Part shown: piece by piece, positions 12,688 through 17,728 of the stretch
Layout of the letters: every line of letters begins with the position of its first letter
Position numbering within the stretch: the first letter of the stretch is position 1
Origin: a virus
IMG/VR virus record: IMGVR_UViG_3300035698_005119
Coordinates: 1 to 34,681 of that record
Reading direction: 5' to 3' (one strand)
Length of the DNA: 34,681 bases
Notes under the pieces: model-generated
Seen by the model: the letters and a program-made list of their open reading frames with translations, nothing else
Databases searched by the model: none
Told to the model about the DNA's origin: nothing
Made by a program: the position numbers and the translations under genes

Positions 12688-12781
12688 TGGCGGAAGCGTA
12701 GGGATTCGAACCCTAGGGCGACATCACTGCCGCCGCCGGTTTTCAAGACCGGTGCAATAAACCAGACTCTGCCACGCTTCC
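12688..12781 (-). tRNA. tRNA-Ser(TGA)
   Basis: 94-nt class II tRNA, encoded GCCA, anticodon loop CTTGAAA, long variable arm, T-arm TAGGG TTCGAAT CCCTA. Confidence 0.95.
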
Positions 12782-12788
12782 ATATTTC

Positions 12789-12924
12789 TAACTGAGAGCA
12801 AATTGTTACAGGAATCGAACCTGTGTCTCCGACCAGACCGGTCAGCATCCTATCCGCTAGACGAAACAATCTACAACCTTTATATACCTCGGCAAAGATA
12901 TCAACTTGGGTAGTCTCTCAGTTA
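12789..12924 (-). ncRNA. tRNA-like element enclosed by a 10-bp outer stem
   Basis: TAACTGAGAG (12789-12798) pairs perfectly with CTCTCAGTTA (12915-12924), enclosing the tRNA-Asp-like sequence at 12801-12870. A further hairpin GGTGA/TCACC follows at 12925-12942. The outer stem would place the tRNA-like body on a scaffold. Confidence 0.45.
12801..12870 (-). tRNA. tRNA-Asp-like (GTC), probable pseudo-tRNA
   Basis: The D-arm and T-arm (ACAGG TTCGATT CCTGT) are good. The anticodon loop CGGTCTG has G instead of U33, the last acceptor pair is mismatched, and no CCA follows. A functional tRNA-Asp(GTC) exists at 12171, so this copy is redundant or repurposed. Confidence 0.6.
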
Positions 12925-12990
12925 CGGTGAATTGCCGCTCACCTATTCTAATTTCGGCCCACCGTTGACTTTTATTCGCTTTACATCACT

Positions 12991-13191
12991 TTAGACCTGA
13001 CACGGTGGGAACACCAGGCGGATGATTTGATGGAATAGTTTATCGCGCGCACCACTAAACTCAACATATTCAAAATGGGTGATTTCTCCATTGGGACTCT
13101 TACCCCCGCGTGGCATCCGCCGACCGTCGATACAGCGAAAAATCAAGCTGTATGCAGTGTTCACACTACACAGAATGTCGACCTTCTGCAT
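12991..13191 (-). CDS. Possible small protein within the tRNA array (66 aa)
   Basis: A 66-codon frame beginning MQKVDILCSVNTAYSLIFRC and ending with FHQIIRLVFPPCQV. The pattern (GRRMPRGGKSPNG, GARDKLF) is protein-like, but the SD is poor and the G+C content is higher than in neighbouring genes, so it may be acquired. Its 3' end overlaps a CCCACCG/CGGTGGG stem (12958-13009). Confidence 0.5.
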   Translation of the reverse strand: MQKVDILCSVNTAYSLIFRCIDGRRMPRGGKSPNGEITHFEYVEFSGARDKLFHQIIRLVFPPCQV

Positions 13192-13249
13192 AGTGAATTT
13201 TGGCAACGGTGGTCGAAATCGAAACGACTTAACAGCGCCGCTGTATTAT

Positions 13250-13325
13250 TGGCTCCCACTCCAGGTACCGCCCCTGGCAATCTCTGATTAACAGTCAGGC
13301 CCGTTCGCTTGCTCGGTCAGTGGGA
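13250..13325 (-). tRNA. tRNA-Asn(GTT) with atypical elbow
   Basis: 76 nt, encoded GCCA, 7-bp acceptor TCCCACT/AGTGGGA, anticodon loop CTGTTAA. The T-loop reads GGCGGTA instead of TTCRANN, and the D-loop lacks the GG pair that normally docks into it. The stems are intact, so it is probably transcribed, but the tertiary elbow must differ. Confidence 0.85.
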
Positions 13326-13492
13326 ATGGATAAAATCATAACACTCATTTATCAATCAAGGCTAATGGATTTATCATCCTGCTCGATCTATGTTTTCATC
13401 TCTATTATCGGACGAACCTAAGAGAAAGTTTTAAATTTTCAAAGAGCGTGGATAAGTTATTATCCAGTGTATCTATTTGTTTATCTATAGTT

Positions 13493-13521
13493 ACTATATA
13501 TCATCCTGGTTTGAATGTGCA
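13493..13521 (-). promoter_or_regulatory. Sigma70-type promoter for tRNAs from Asn onward
   Basis: TGCACA, 17 bp, TATAGT, upstream of tRNA-Asn. The 170-base leader holds a GGATAA/TTATCC hairpin and no gene. Confidence 0.65.
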
Positions 13522-13550
13522 TAGTAAAAATGAACTTTTTCATTTTATTT

Positions 13551-13626
13551 TGGTCCTGACGGATGGAATCGAACCATCTTCTCTGAGGCCACAACCCAGC
13601 GGAACAACCAGTTTTCCTTCGTCAGA
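13551..13626 (-). tRNA. tRNA-His(GTG)
   Basis: 76 nt, encoded ACCA, anticodon loop TTGTGGC, T-arm GATGG TTCGATT CCATC. First acceptor pair is T-G. Confidence 0.88.
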
Positions 13627-13630
13627 CTAT

Positions 13631-13706
13631 TGGCACTTCCGGAAGGACTCGAACCCCCATCTCAAGATTCGTAATCTTGTGTTATTTCCTGTTTCACTAC
13701 AGAAGT
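13631..13706 (-). tRNA. tRNA-Arg(ACG)
   Basis: 76 nt, encoded GCCA, anticodon loop TTACGAA. A34 would need the host TadA deaminase to read CGC/CGA. Next to tRNA-His with a 4-base gap. Confidence 0.9.
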
Positions 13707-13707
13707 A

Positions 13708-13905
13708 TTATTTTTTATCTCTGGACTCTTGCTCCGAAAAAGCGTGTTCCCAAATCTTATCGGCTTTTTTGTTAGCAGAGGTTTGATTCTTTTCATGCCA
13801 GCGGACATATACTTTCATTGCAGCGAGGCGCAATGCAGTAGAATCCATCCATTCATCTTTGTCGCTAAGAACGTTAACTTCTCTCATTAGTGCATCATAA
13901 CTCAT
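13708..13905 (-). CDS. Hypothetical helical protein (65 aa)
   Basis: A 65-residue charged helical protein beginning MSYDALMREVNVLSDKDEWM. TAGGATTATATT precedes the ATG, the same RBS leader as in other genes of the array. Stop lies two bases from tRNA-Arg. Function unknown. Confidence 0.65.
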   Translation of the reverse strand: MSYDALMREVNVLSDKDEWMDSTALRLAAMKVYVRWHEKNQTSANKKADKIWEHAFSEQESRDKK

Positions 13906-13914
13906 AATATAATC

Positions 13915-14035
13915 CTATATTTGATAATCGCCGATGAATTCTGGGCTGTCATCGATCAATAGCTTGTTGACAAAAACGATCCCACATCAATGGGTCTCTT
14001 GTATACGTGTCATCATAATCTAAACCGATCTTCAT
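13915..14035 (-). pseudogene. HAD-family protein remnant with internal deletion
   Basis: The first 15 codons (MKIGLDYDDTYTRDP) are the motif I start of a common ~110-residue phage HAD family. The frame stops after 28 codons, but another frame immediately continues LLIDDSPEFIGDYQI, matching the family's C-terminal end. About 70 residues and the frame are lost, so it is a true deletion remnant, not one base error. TAGGACTTGAC still precedes the ATG. Confidence 0.7.
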
Positions 14036-14050
14036 GTCAAGTCCTATATT

Positions 14051-14125
14051 TGGTAGCCCCAACGGGTAGCGATGGCGTTCCTCCTCCTTGAAAGGGAGGT
14101 GATCTAGCCAGTAATCTATGGGGCC
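14051..14125 (-). tRNA. tRNA-Glu(TTC) with degenerate T-arm
   Basis: 75 nt, encoded ACCA, acceptor GGCCCCA/TGGGGCT, anticodon loop CTTTCAA. The T-arm reads ACGCC ATCGCTA CCCGT: only three pairs remain and the T-loop consensus is lost. Confidence 0.85.
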
Positions 14126-14132
14126 ATTATTT

Positions 14133-14435
14133 CTAAGCGGTCAGGTATTCTTTTTCATCAAGAACTTCAATGCGTTCTGACCCATCGTATTCTGTAATCT
14201 CAAATCGTGTCCCTTCAAGTAGCCATACGACTTCAGCTTGTCCCAATCCGCCAGCATAAGGCGCTTTATCTCCATAATGATCAAGAGGCGGTTCACCGTT
14301 CTTACCGTTACGAATCCATTCAACTAGAATAGGATCAAAGCAAACGTTATCATCATCGGCCCATGTCGACCAACCAGCACCAAAACCTGGCGAAAAGATC
14401 ACTGCAACACGTCCATTTTCTACCACTTTATCCAT
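14133..14435 (-). CDS. Conserved phage protein of unknown function (100 aa)
   Basis: A 100-residue protein beginning MDKVVENGRVAVIFSPGFGA. SPGFGAGWSTW, DPILVEWI and EGTRFEITEYDGSE are blocks I recall as widely conserved in phages; function unknown. Its start overlaps the stop of the next upstream gene by 8 bp. Soluble, no signal. Confidence 0.8.
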   Translation of the reverse strand: MDKVVENGRVAVIFSPGFGAGWSTWADDDNVCFDPILVEWIRNGKNGEPPLDHYGDKAPYAGGLGQAEVVWLLEGTRFEITEYDGSERIEVLDEKEYLTA

Positions 14436-14742
14436 TTTTATCTAACTCCGTCAAAGGATGATCTTTATATTTCTCTTGAAGCTCAAATGCTTTCAAGTCT
14501 CGTTTCCATTCATCTTGCTCAATGCGCGCAATGTGTCTTTTTAGTTTATACTTTACAATAGGACCAAAGAGTTTAAAATCATTTGGCATAGTCCATCTAT
14601 AAACAAGAGAAGGATTTCGATTTTTAACAACCTGATAATAATGATCATCGAGGCTGTATGCAACTAAATCTGCTTCTGCTCTAGCATGAAAAGAACTGCT
14701 ATCGTATAGTTCTTTTGAAGAGTAAATCAAGACTTTGACCAT
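14428..14742 (-). CDS. Hypothetical protein (104 aa)
   Basis: A 104-residue protein beginning MVKVLIYSSKELYDSSSFHA, with a charged helical C-terminal half. The chosen ATG has AAAGGATTATATT in front; a start six codons earlier lies between the RBS and tRNA-Ile and is rejected. No family is recognised. Confidence 0.65.
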   Translation of the reverse strand: MVKVLIYSSKELYDSSSFHARAEADLVAYSLDDHYYQVVKNRNPSLVYRWTMPNDFKLFGPIVKYKLKRHIARIEQDEWKRDLKAFELQEKYKDHPLTELDKNG

Positions 14743-14762
14743 AATATAATCCTTTGTCAATT

Positions 14763-14836
14763 TGGTTGTCTCAAAGAGAATCGAACTCCTATCTAACGGT
14801 TATCAGCCGTTTGCTCTACCGTTGAGCTATGAGACA
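14763..14836 (-). tRNA. tRNA-Ile(GAT)
   Basis: 74 nt, encoded ACCA, acceptor TGTCTCA/TGAGACA, anticodon loop CTGATAA, T-loop TTCGATT. Confidence 0.93.
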
Positions 14837-14842
14837 ATATTT

Positions 14843-14927
14843 TGGTGGGCAGGTGTGGACTCGAACCACTCCCTGTTACAGAACGGTTTTACAGTCCGCG
14901 TGTCGGAACCCCCGACTTTACCTGCCC
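14843..14927 (-). tRNA. tRNA-Tyr(GTA)
   Basis: 85-nt class II tRNA, encoded ACCA, anticodon loop CTGTAAA. The closing pair of the anticodon loop is an A-A mismatch. Confidence 0.92.
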
Positions 14928-14933
14928 AGTGTT

Positions 14934-15009
14934 TGGAGTTGATGACTGGACTCGAACCAGCATATTACGGATTTGCAATCCGCACCCTAACCATTCGAGG
15001 CACATCAAC
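14934..15009 (-). tRNA. tRNA-Cys(GCA)
   Basis: 76 nt, encoded TCCA, acceptor GTTGATG/CATCAAC, anticodon loop TTGCAAA. Confidence 0.93.
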
Positions 15010-15013
15010 AATT

Positions 15014-15088
15014 TGGCACGGGTGGAAGGAATCGAACCCTCTACACGCGGGATTGGAATCCGCTGCTCTACCAATGAGCTACACCCAT
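15014..15088 (-). tRNA. tRNA-Trp(CCA)
   Basis: 75 nt, encoded GCCA, anticodon loop TTCCAAT. The pair closing the loop (31-39) is A-C. D-stem G24 is as in wild type, so the known UGA-suppressing change is absent. Its 5' end abuts the structured element at 15089. Confidence 0.92.
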
Positions 15089-15239
15089 ATTATACTTTCA
15101 GCTGCACTATTAAAGGAATCGAACCTTTATTTACCCCAAGGCTTTCAACTGGAATCGAACCAGTCTTATCGTTCCCATACCTTCCTTCGGATTTGAACCG
15201 ATCTTAATGATACCATCATAGTGCATGTGAAAGTATAAT
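15089..15239 (-). ncRNA. Multi-T-arm RNA, element A (151 nt)
   Basis: A 12-bp outer stem (15089-15100 with 15228-15239), a 2x2 internal loop and an 8-bp inner stem (15103-15110 with 15218-15225) enclose three hairpins at 15111-15129, 15148-15164 and 15187-15201. Read on the minus strand each has a 7-nt loop of exact tRNA T-loop form (TTCGATT, TTCGATT, TTCAAAT) on a 4-6 bp stem. No D-arm or anticodon arm fits between them. Transcription with the neighbouring tRNAs is inferred. Possible role: substrate or decoy for T-arm enzymes, or a tRNA-shaped RNA. Confidence 0.65.
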
Positions 15240-15360
15240 TCTATTTTCAGCTACACACTTAAAGATTGTTTCCTATCAGGATATTCTACGTTGGCAATCC
15301 GATGACAGATCGGGACCTTTTGAGTAGATCACACCCTAGTGTGTATGTGAAAACAGAATT
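15237..15360 (-). ncRNA. Sister structured RNA, element B (124 nt)
   Basis: It shares element A's scaffold: a 13-bp outer stem with one mismatch (15237-15249 with 15348-15360), the same 2x2 internal loop (GC against TG), and an 8-bp inner stem TACACACT/AGTGTGTA (15252-15259 with 15338-15345). Inside are GATTG/CAATC enclosing TCCT/AGGA, and CCGAT/ATCGG, but no T-loops. It directly follows the promoter region at 15495 in the transcript. Confidence 0.6.
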
Positions 15361-15494
15361 AACTATTTCTTCTAGGTTCTTGATTAAATCCCCTAGGACG
15401 CCCATTCGGTATTTGTTTATAGTGGGGTTACCGCAGTCTCGTTCCGCATATCCACTAGAGGAGATTGATATTATCTCTTCGTCCTCATATTAGT

Positions 15495-15523
15495 ATCTTA
15501 CCACATAGAAGAAGCAATGTACA
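15495..15523 (-). promoter_or_regulatory. Sigma70-type promoter upstream of elements B and A
   Basis: TGTACA, 17 bp, TAAGAT with extended -10 TGG. The bases from here to element B (15361-15494) contain a GAGAT/ATCTC hairpin and no ORF with an RBS. Confidence 0.6.
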
Positions 15524-15533
15524 TGGTTAATCT

Positions 15534-15604
15534 TGGTAGTATCAGAAAAAATCGAATTTTCCCTAGTTCCTTATGAGAGAACCGTCTGCACCAACAGTGA
15601 TACC
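15534..15604 (-). tRNA. tRNA-Met(CAT), short D-arm
   Basis: 71 nt, encoded ACCA, acceptor GGTATCA/TGATACT, anticodon loop CTCATAA, T-arm GAAAA TTCGATT TTTTC. The D-arm is only a 3-bp CTG/CAG stem. Confidence 0.8.
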
Positions 15605-15607
15605 GTA

Positions 15608-15645
15608 TAAAAAAAGCCCTCCGAGATTTTCATCTGGAGGGCTTG
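15608..15645 (-). terminator. Rho-independent terminator
   Basis: A 9-bp stem AAGCCCTCC (15614-15622) with GGAGGGCTT (15636-15644) plus three more pairs; on the minus strand it is followed by seven T. It lies between the 36-aa gene and tRNA-Met. Confidence 0.9.
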
Positions 15646-15669
15646 ACACTTGTTAAAAATAAATTTTAT

Positions 15670-15780
15670 TTAACTAGTCTTGCCCTCCGCACTACCCATA
15701 TTCCACTCTCCGCGTACAGAAAAGAGATCACAGGCGACTGCGTTCTTAATCGGTTGAGGATATGTGAAATGGATAGTCAT
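15670..15780 (-). CDS. Short hypothetical protein (36 aa)
   Basis: A 36-codon ORF beginning MTIHFTYPQPIKNAVACDLF and ending after MGSAEGKTS. It is flanked by its own promoter (15808-15837) and terminator, which makes a single-gene unit. AAGGA lies about 12 bases upstream, longer than usual. Function unknown. Confidence 0.5.
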   Translation of the reverse strand: MTIHFTYPQPIKNAVACDLFSVRGEWNMGSAEGKTS

Positions 15781-15807
15781 CGAAAAGTATATTCCTTGTT
15801 TATTAAT

Positions 15808-15837
15808 ACTATATATACATCTTAAGTAGGATTTAAA
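15808..15837 (-). promoter_or_regulatory. Sigma70-type promoter
   Basis: TTTAAA with TATAGT at 18 bp (or TATATA at 16 bp). The weaker -35 fits a less active promoter. Confidence 0.55.
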
Positions 15838-15860
15838 CCCCTAAATCAAGATTTTTTAAA

Positions 15861-16211
15861 TTATCTTCGCATATTTGCCGCATCAATAGCAGCCTGTTTA
15901 TTGTCTTTGCGTATAGGCATAAGATTCGATTTATGAGTTGTCACAATGCCAGCAATTTCTGTTCCAGTATATTTAACAGAATTCTTTGAAACTCCATTAC
16001 CTGGAATAGCGTCACTCGTCACGCGTTTTGTTTTATAGTCAGGAATACTATTAACAGCAACCTTTTTACCCTTGTTTTTACCCACACCCATTTTTTCTAA
16101 CCAAGCTTCATGCTCAGCAACTGCCTTAGCATACTTGGCTGTCTTGTTTTTCTTTGCTTTACGTGAGTGTTTTGTGGTGGTCATATGTGGACCAAGAAGG
16201 TGCATTGACAT
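15861..16211 (-). CDS. Basic conserved phage protein (116 aa)
   Basis: A 116-residue protein with a Lys-rich N-terminus (KHSRKAKKNKTAKY) and C-terminal blocks SDAIPGNG, YTGTEIAGI, THKSNLMP and AANMRR, which I recall in many phages without a known function. The ATG has AAAGGATTATATT before it; an ATG two codons later is also possible. The basic region may bind nucleic acid. Confidence 0.75.
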   Translation of the reverse strand: MSMHLLGPHMTTTKHSRKAKKNKTAKYAKAVAEHEAWLEKMGVGKNKGKKVAVNSIPDYKTKRVTSDAIPGNGVSKNSVKYTGTEIAGIVTTHKSNLMPIRKDNKQAAIDAANMRR

Positions 16212-16223
16212 AATATAATCCTT

Positions 16224-16307
16224 TGGTGCTAGTGGCCAGAATCGAACTGACTCGTCCTTACGGAAAAGCGTTATGAGCGCTCAGGTTCCCCATTCACCAT
16301 CACTAGC
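16224..16307 (-). tRNA. Class II tRNA with CAT anticodon
   Basis: 84 nt, encoded ACCA, perfect acceptor GCTAGTG/CACTAGC, T-arm GTCAG TTCGATT CTGGC, anticodon loop CTCATAA. It has a long variable arm (TCC GTAA GGA), which bacterial tRNA-Met and tRNA-Ile do not have, and A73 as in Leu and Tyr tRNAs. Its charging identity is unclear. Confidence 0.85.
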
Positions 16308-16308
16308 G

Positions 16309-16374
16309 TTATTTGTTACAGTAGTAAATCCATGCTACAATAATAAGCATTACTGAATAAACAATGATTTCCAT
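16309..16374 (-). CDS. Tiny membrane peptide (21 aa)
   Basis: A 21-codon ORF, mostly hydrophobic (MEIIVYSVMLIIVAWIYY), with AAGG eight bases before the ATG. It fills the space between two tRNAs. Too short for similarity; a single membrane span is inferred. Confidence 0.45.
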   Translation of the reverse strand: MEIIVYSVMLIIVAWIYYCNK

Positions 16375-16390
16375 TTACTAGACCTTATTT

Positions 16391-16467
16391 TGGTATGGGC
16401 GGCGGGACTCGAACCCGCAAAACTTTGATTTTAAGTCAAATATGTATACCAATTCCATCACGCCCAC
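16391..16467 (-). tRNA. tRNA-Leu(TAA) with short variable region
   Basis: 77 nt, encoded ACCA, anticodon loop CTTAAAA, T-arm GCGGG TTCGAGT CCCGC. Only five bases (GTTTT) separate anticodon and T stems, whereas Leu tRNAs normally have a long arm. Confidence 0.9.
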
Positions 16468-16474
16468 GTAATGC

Positions 16475-16765
16475 TTATTCGGATGCTGTTTTTGATCCAA
16501 CACAACCAAATACGATTGCTGCAATAAAGGATACATAAGGCACAAATGAGCATACGATCCACCAAATGCTCAAACCAGCATCACGCAGCCGACGTGTCGT
16601 GACAGAAAGGCTCAGCCAAATAGATAGGGCGAACACACCAAAAGCGAGTAGAGGAAGTGCTTCCAGCATCAAAATGGCAGTTACAACCAAAACGTTTGCG
16701 AGGATATATAGTCCCCAATACTCTTGGCGTTTTGCTTCACCTGAAAAACTCAAATATTTAGTCAT
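16475..16765 (-). CDS. DUF805-like membrane protein (96 aa)
   Basis: FSGEAKRQEYWGLY near the N-terminus and TTRRLRDAGLSIWW near residue 55 are the conserved DUF805 blocks. Three hydrophobic segments (about 18-35, 38-53, 66-88) predict an inner-membrane protein. It is shorter than many family members. AAGGAACTATATT precedes the ATG. Function unknown; small membrane proteins of early phage operons often act in exclusion, but that is inference. Confidence 0.75.
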   Translation of the reverse strand: MTKYLSFSGEAKRQEYWGLYILANVLVVTAILMLEALPLLAFGVFALSIWLSLSVTTRRLRDAGLSIWWIVCSFVPYVSFIAAIVFGCVGSKTASE

Positions 16766-16779
16766 AATATAGTTCCTTG

Positions 16780-16956
16780 TTATGCTACTTTAACAACAGT
16801 AGCGTTTAATTTGTTTGCAACTTCTGTCGCTGACTTCTCATTATCAAATGTTAGATCAACAACCTTACTTGGCCTCGTATGCATCTTAGTAATATCGCCT
16901 TCGAAAACATAATGCTTAACAAGATTACCGTTACGTTCAATTGCATATACAGTCAT
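16780..16956 (-). CDS. Hypothetical protein (58 aa)
   Basis: A 58-residue beta-alpha protein beginning MTVYAIERNGNLVKHYVFEG. AAAAGGAAGATCA precedes the ATG. No family recognised. Confidence 0.6.
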   Translation of the reverse strand: MTVYAIERNGNLVKHYVFEGDITKMHTRPSKVVDLTFDNEKSATEVANKLNATVVKVA

Positions 16957-16972
16957 TGATCTTCCTTTTATT

Positions 16973-17053
16973 TGGTATCAGCTAAGGAGTTGAACCTTAA
17001 AGTAACTAACTTGACGCCTGAAAGTTATTGTTAATTCGCAAACCTGCGCTGAC
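16973..17053 (-). tRNA. tRNA-like sequence, anticodon unassignable
   Basis: 81 nt with encoded ACCA, a 6-bp acceptor stem and a perfect T-arm TAAGG TTCAACT CCTTA. The anticodon stem AACTT/AAGTT leaves a 9-nt loop TCAGGCGTC, and no normal D-arm is seen. Probably a pseudo-tRNA. Confidence 0.6.
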
Positions 17054-17058
17054 ATATA

Positions 17059-17136
17059 TGGCACTCCCGGTAGGACTCGAACCTACAACCTGCCGATTAG
17101 AAGTCGGCCGCTCTATTCCAGTTGAGCTACGGAAGC
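17059..17136 (-). tRNA. tRNA-Arg(TCT)
   Basis: 78 nt, encoded GCCA, anticodon loop CTTCTAA, T-arm GTAGG TTCGAGT CCTAC. First tRNA of the array in transcription order. Confidence 0.95.
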
Positions 17137-17143
17137 ATTGTTT

Positions 17144-17608
17144 CTATTTATTAAAATCTATTCTATACTGCTTTCCATCCAATGTAAATAGTAAAGTTGA
17201 ATAAGAATAAACTTTTTTGGAATTTTCTTTGTATTCAACAACAGTCTCACATTGACGTTCTGTTTTATATCCTACGATGACTGATTGTGATTTAGGCTTA
17301 GAACCCTTATCAGCACCAATGACTCCGCCCATAACAGCACCAGCTGCGGCACCATTGTCTTTACCAGTAACAGCCTTACCTGCTAAGCCTCCGATGATCA
17401 TTCCAAGGATAGCACCTTCAGCGGCATTACCTTGCCGAGAACGAGTCTCGTATACCGGAATATCAACATTGTAACAATGTTTCACATTGACTGGAGTTGA
17501 ATTATACACTGTTGTATAGTGATCCTTCACTCGAGCATTTACGGAAGCGTCAGCGAACCCTGAGGTTGCTACACTAGATATGGCCATAGCCAAAATTACT
17601 GTTTTCAT
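17144..17608 (-). CDS. Periplasmic Gly-zipper protein (154 aa)
   Basis: The N-terminus (MKTVILAMAISSVATSGFAD) is a typical signal peptide with cleavage after about residue 19. Residues 62-100 form a glycine zipper (AAEGAILGMIIGGLAGKAV, then GAAAGAVMGGVIGADKGS) as in 17-kDa surface antigen/YMGG-type proteins, which insert in or oligomerise at membranes. It probably acts in the periplasm or outer membrane; superinfection exclusion or envelope change is possible but inferred. It precedes the tRNA array and follows an 18-aa ORF. Confidence 0.75.
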   Translation of the reverse strand: MKTVILAMAISSVATSGFADASVNARVKDHYTTVYNSTPVNVKHCYNVDIPVYETRSRQGNAAEGAILGMIIGGLAGKAVTGKDNGAAAGAVMGGVIGADKGSKPKSQSVIVGYKTERQCETVVEYKENSKKVYSYSTLLFTLDGKQYRIDFNK

Positions 17609-17609
17609 T

Positions 17610-17666
17610 CTACATATTTCCTACCCAGTGGGTCACATCATCGCATGGATCATCACATTTAGACAT
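17610..17666 (-). CDS. 18-residue peptide with perfect SD
   Basis: The ORF MSKCDDPCDDVTHWVGNM has GGAGG seven bases before its ATG and is the first frame after a consensus promoter at 17699-17727. Two Cys in CDDPCDD could bind metal. It may be a real mini-protein or a translated leader controlling the Gly-zipper gene, which starts two bases after the stop. Confidence 0.5.
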   Translation of the reverse strand: MSKCDDPCDDVTHWVGNM

Positions 17667-17698
17667 AGTATCTACCTCCAACCATATAATCATTATTT

Positions 17699-17727
17699 AT
17701 TATACTACGGATTTATAGGTATGTACA
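17699..17727 (-). promoter_or_regulatory. Sigma70-type promoter
   Basis: TGTACA, 17 bp, perfect TATAAT. It lies at the end of the glycan cassette and starts the Gly-zipper/tRNA transcription unit. Confidence 0.8.
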
Positions 17728-17728
17728 C

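Noticed and set aside
15014-15088. tRNA-Trp as a TGA suppressor
   Set aside because: The anticodon is CCA, not TCA, and G24 is unchanged. The A31-C39 mismatch is odd but no basis to claim suppression.
14762-15196. Long plus-strand ORFs across the tRNAs
   Set aside because: They read antisense to five tRNAs and element A. The repeated 'GLEP'-type words come from repeated tRNA T-arms.
14800-15201. Repeated 7-nt TTCGATT-type words resembling a short repeat array
   Set aside because: These are T-loops of tRNAs and element A, not CRISPR repeats; spacing varies and flanks differ.
15361-15475. 39-codon ORF on the minus strand running into element B (starts MGVLGDLIKN)
   Set aside because: No RBS; the sequence is better explained by paired stems of element B.
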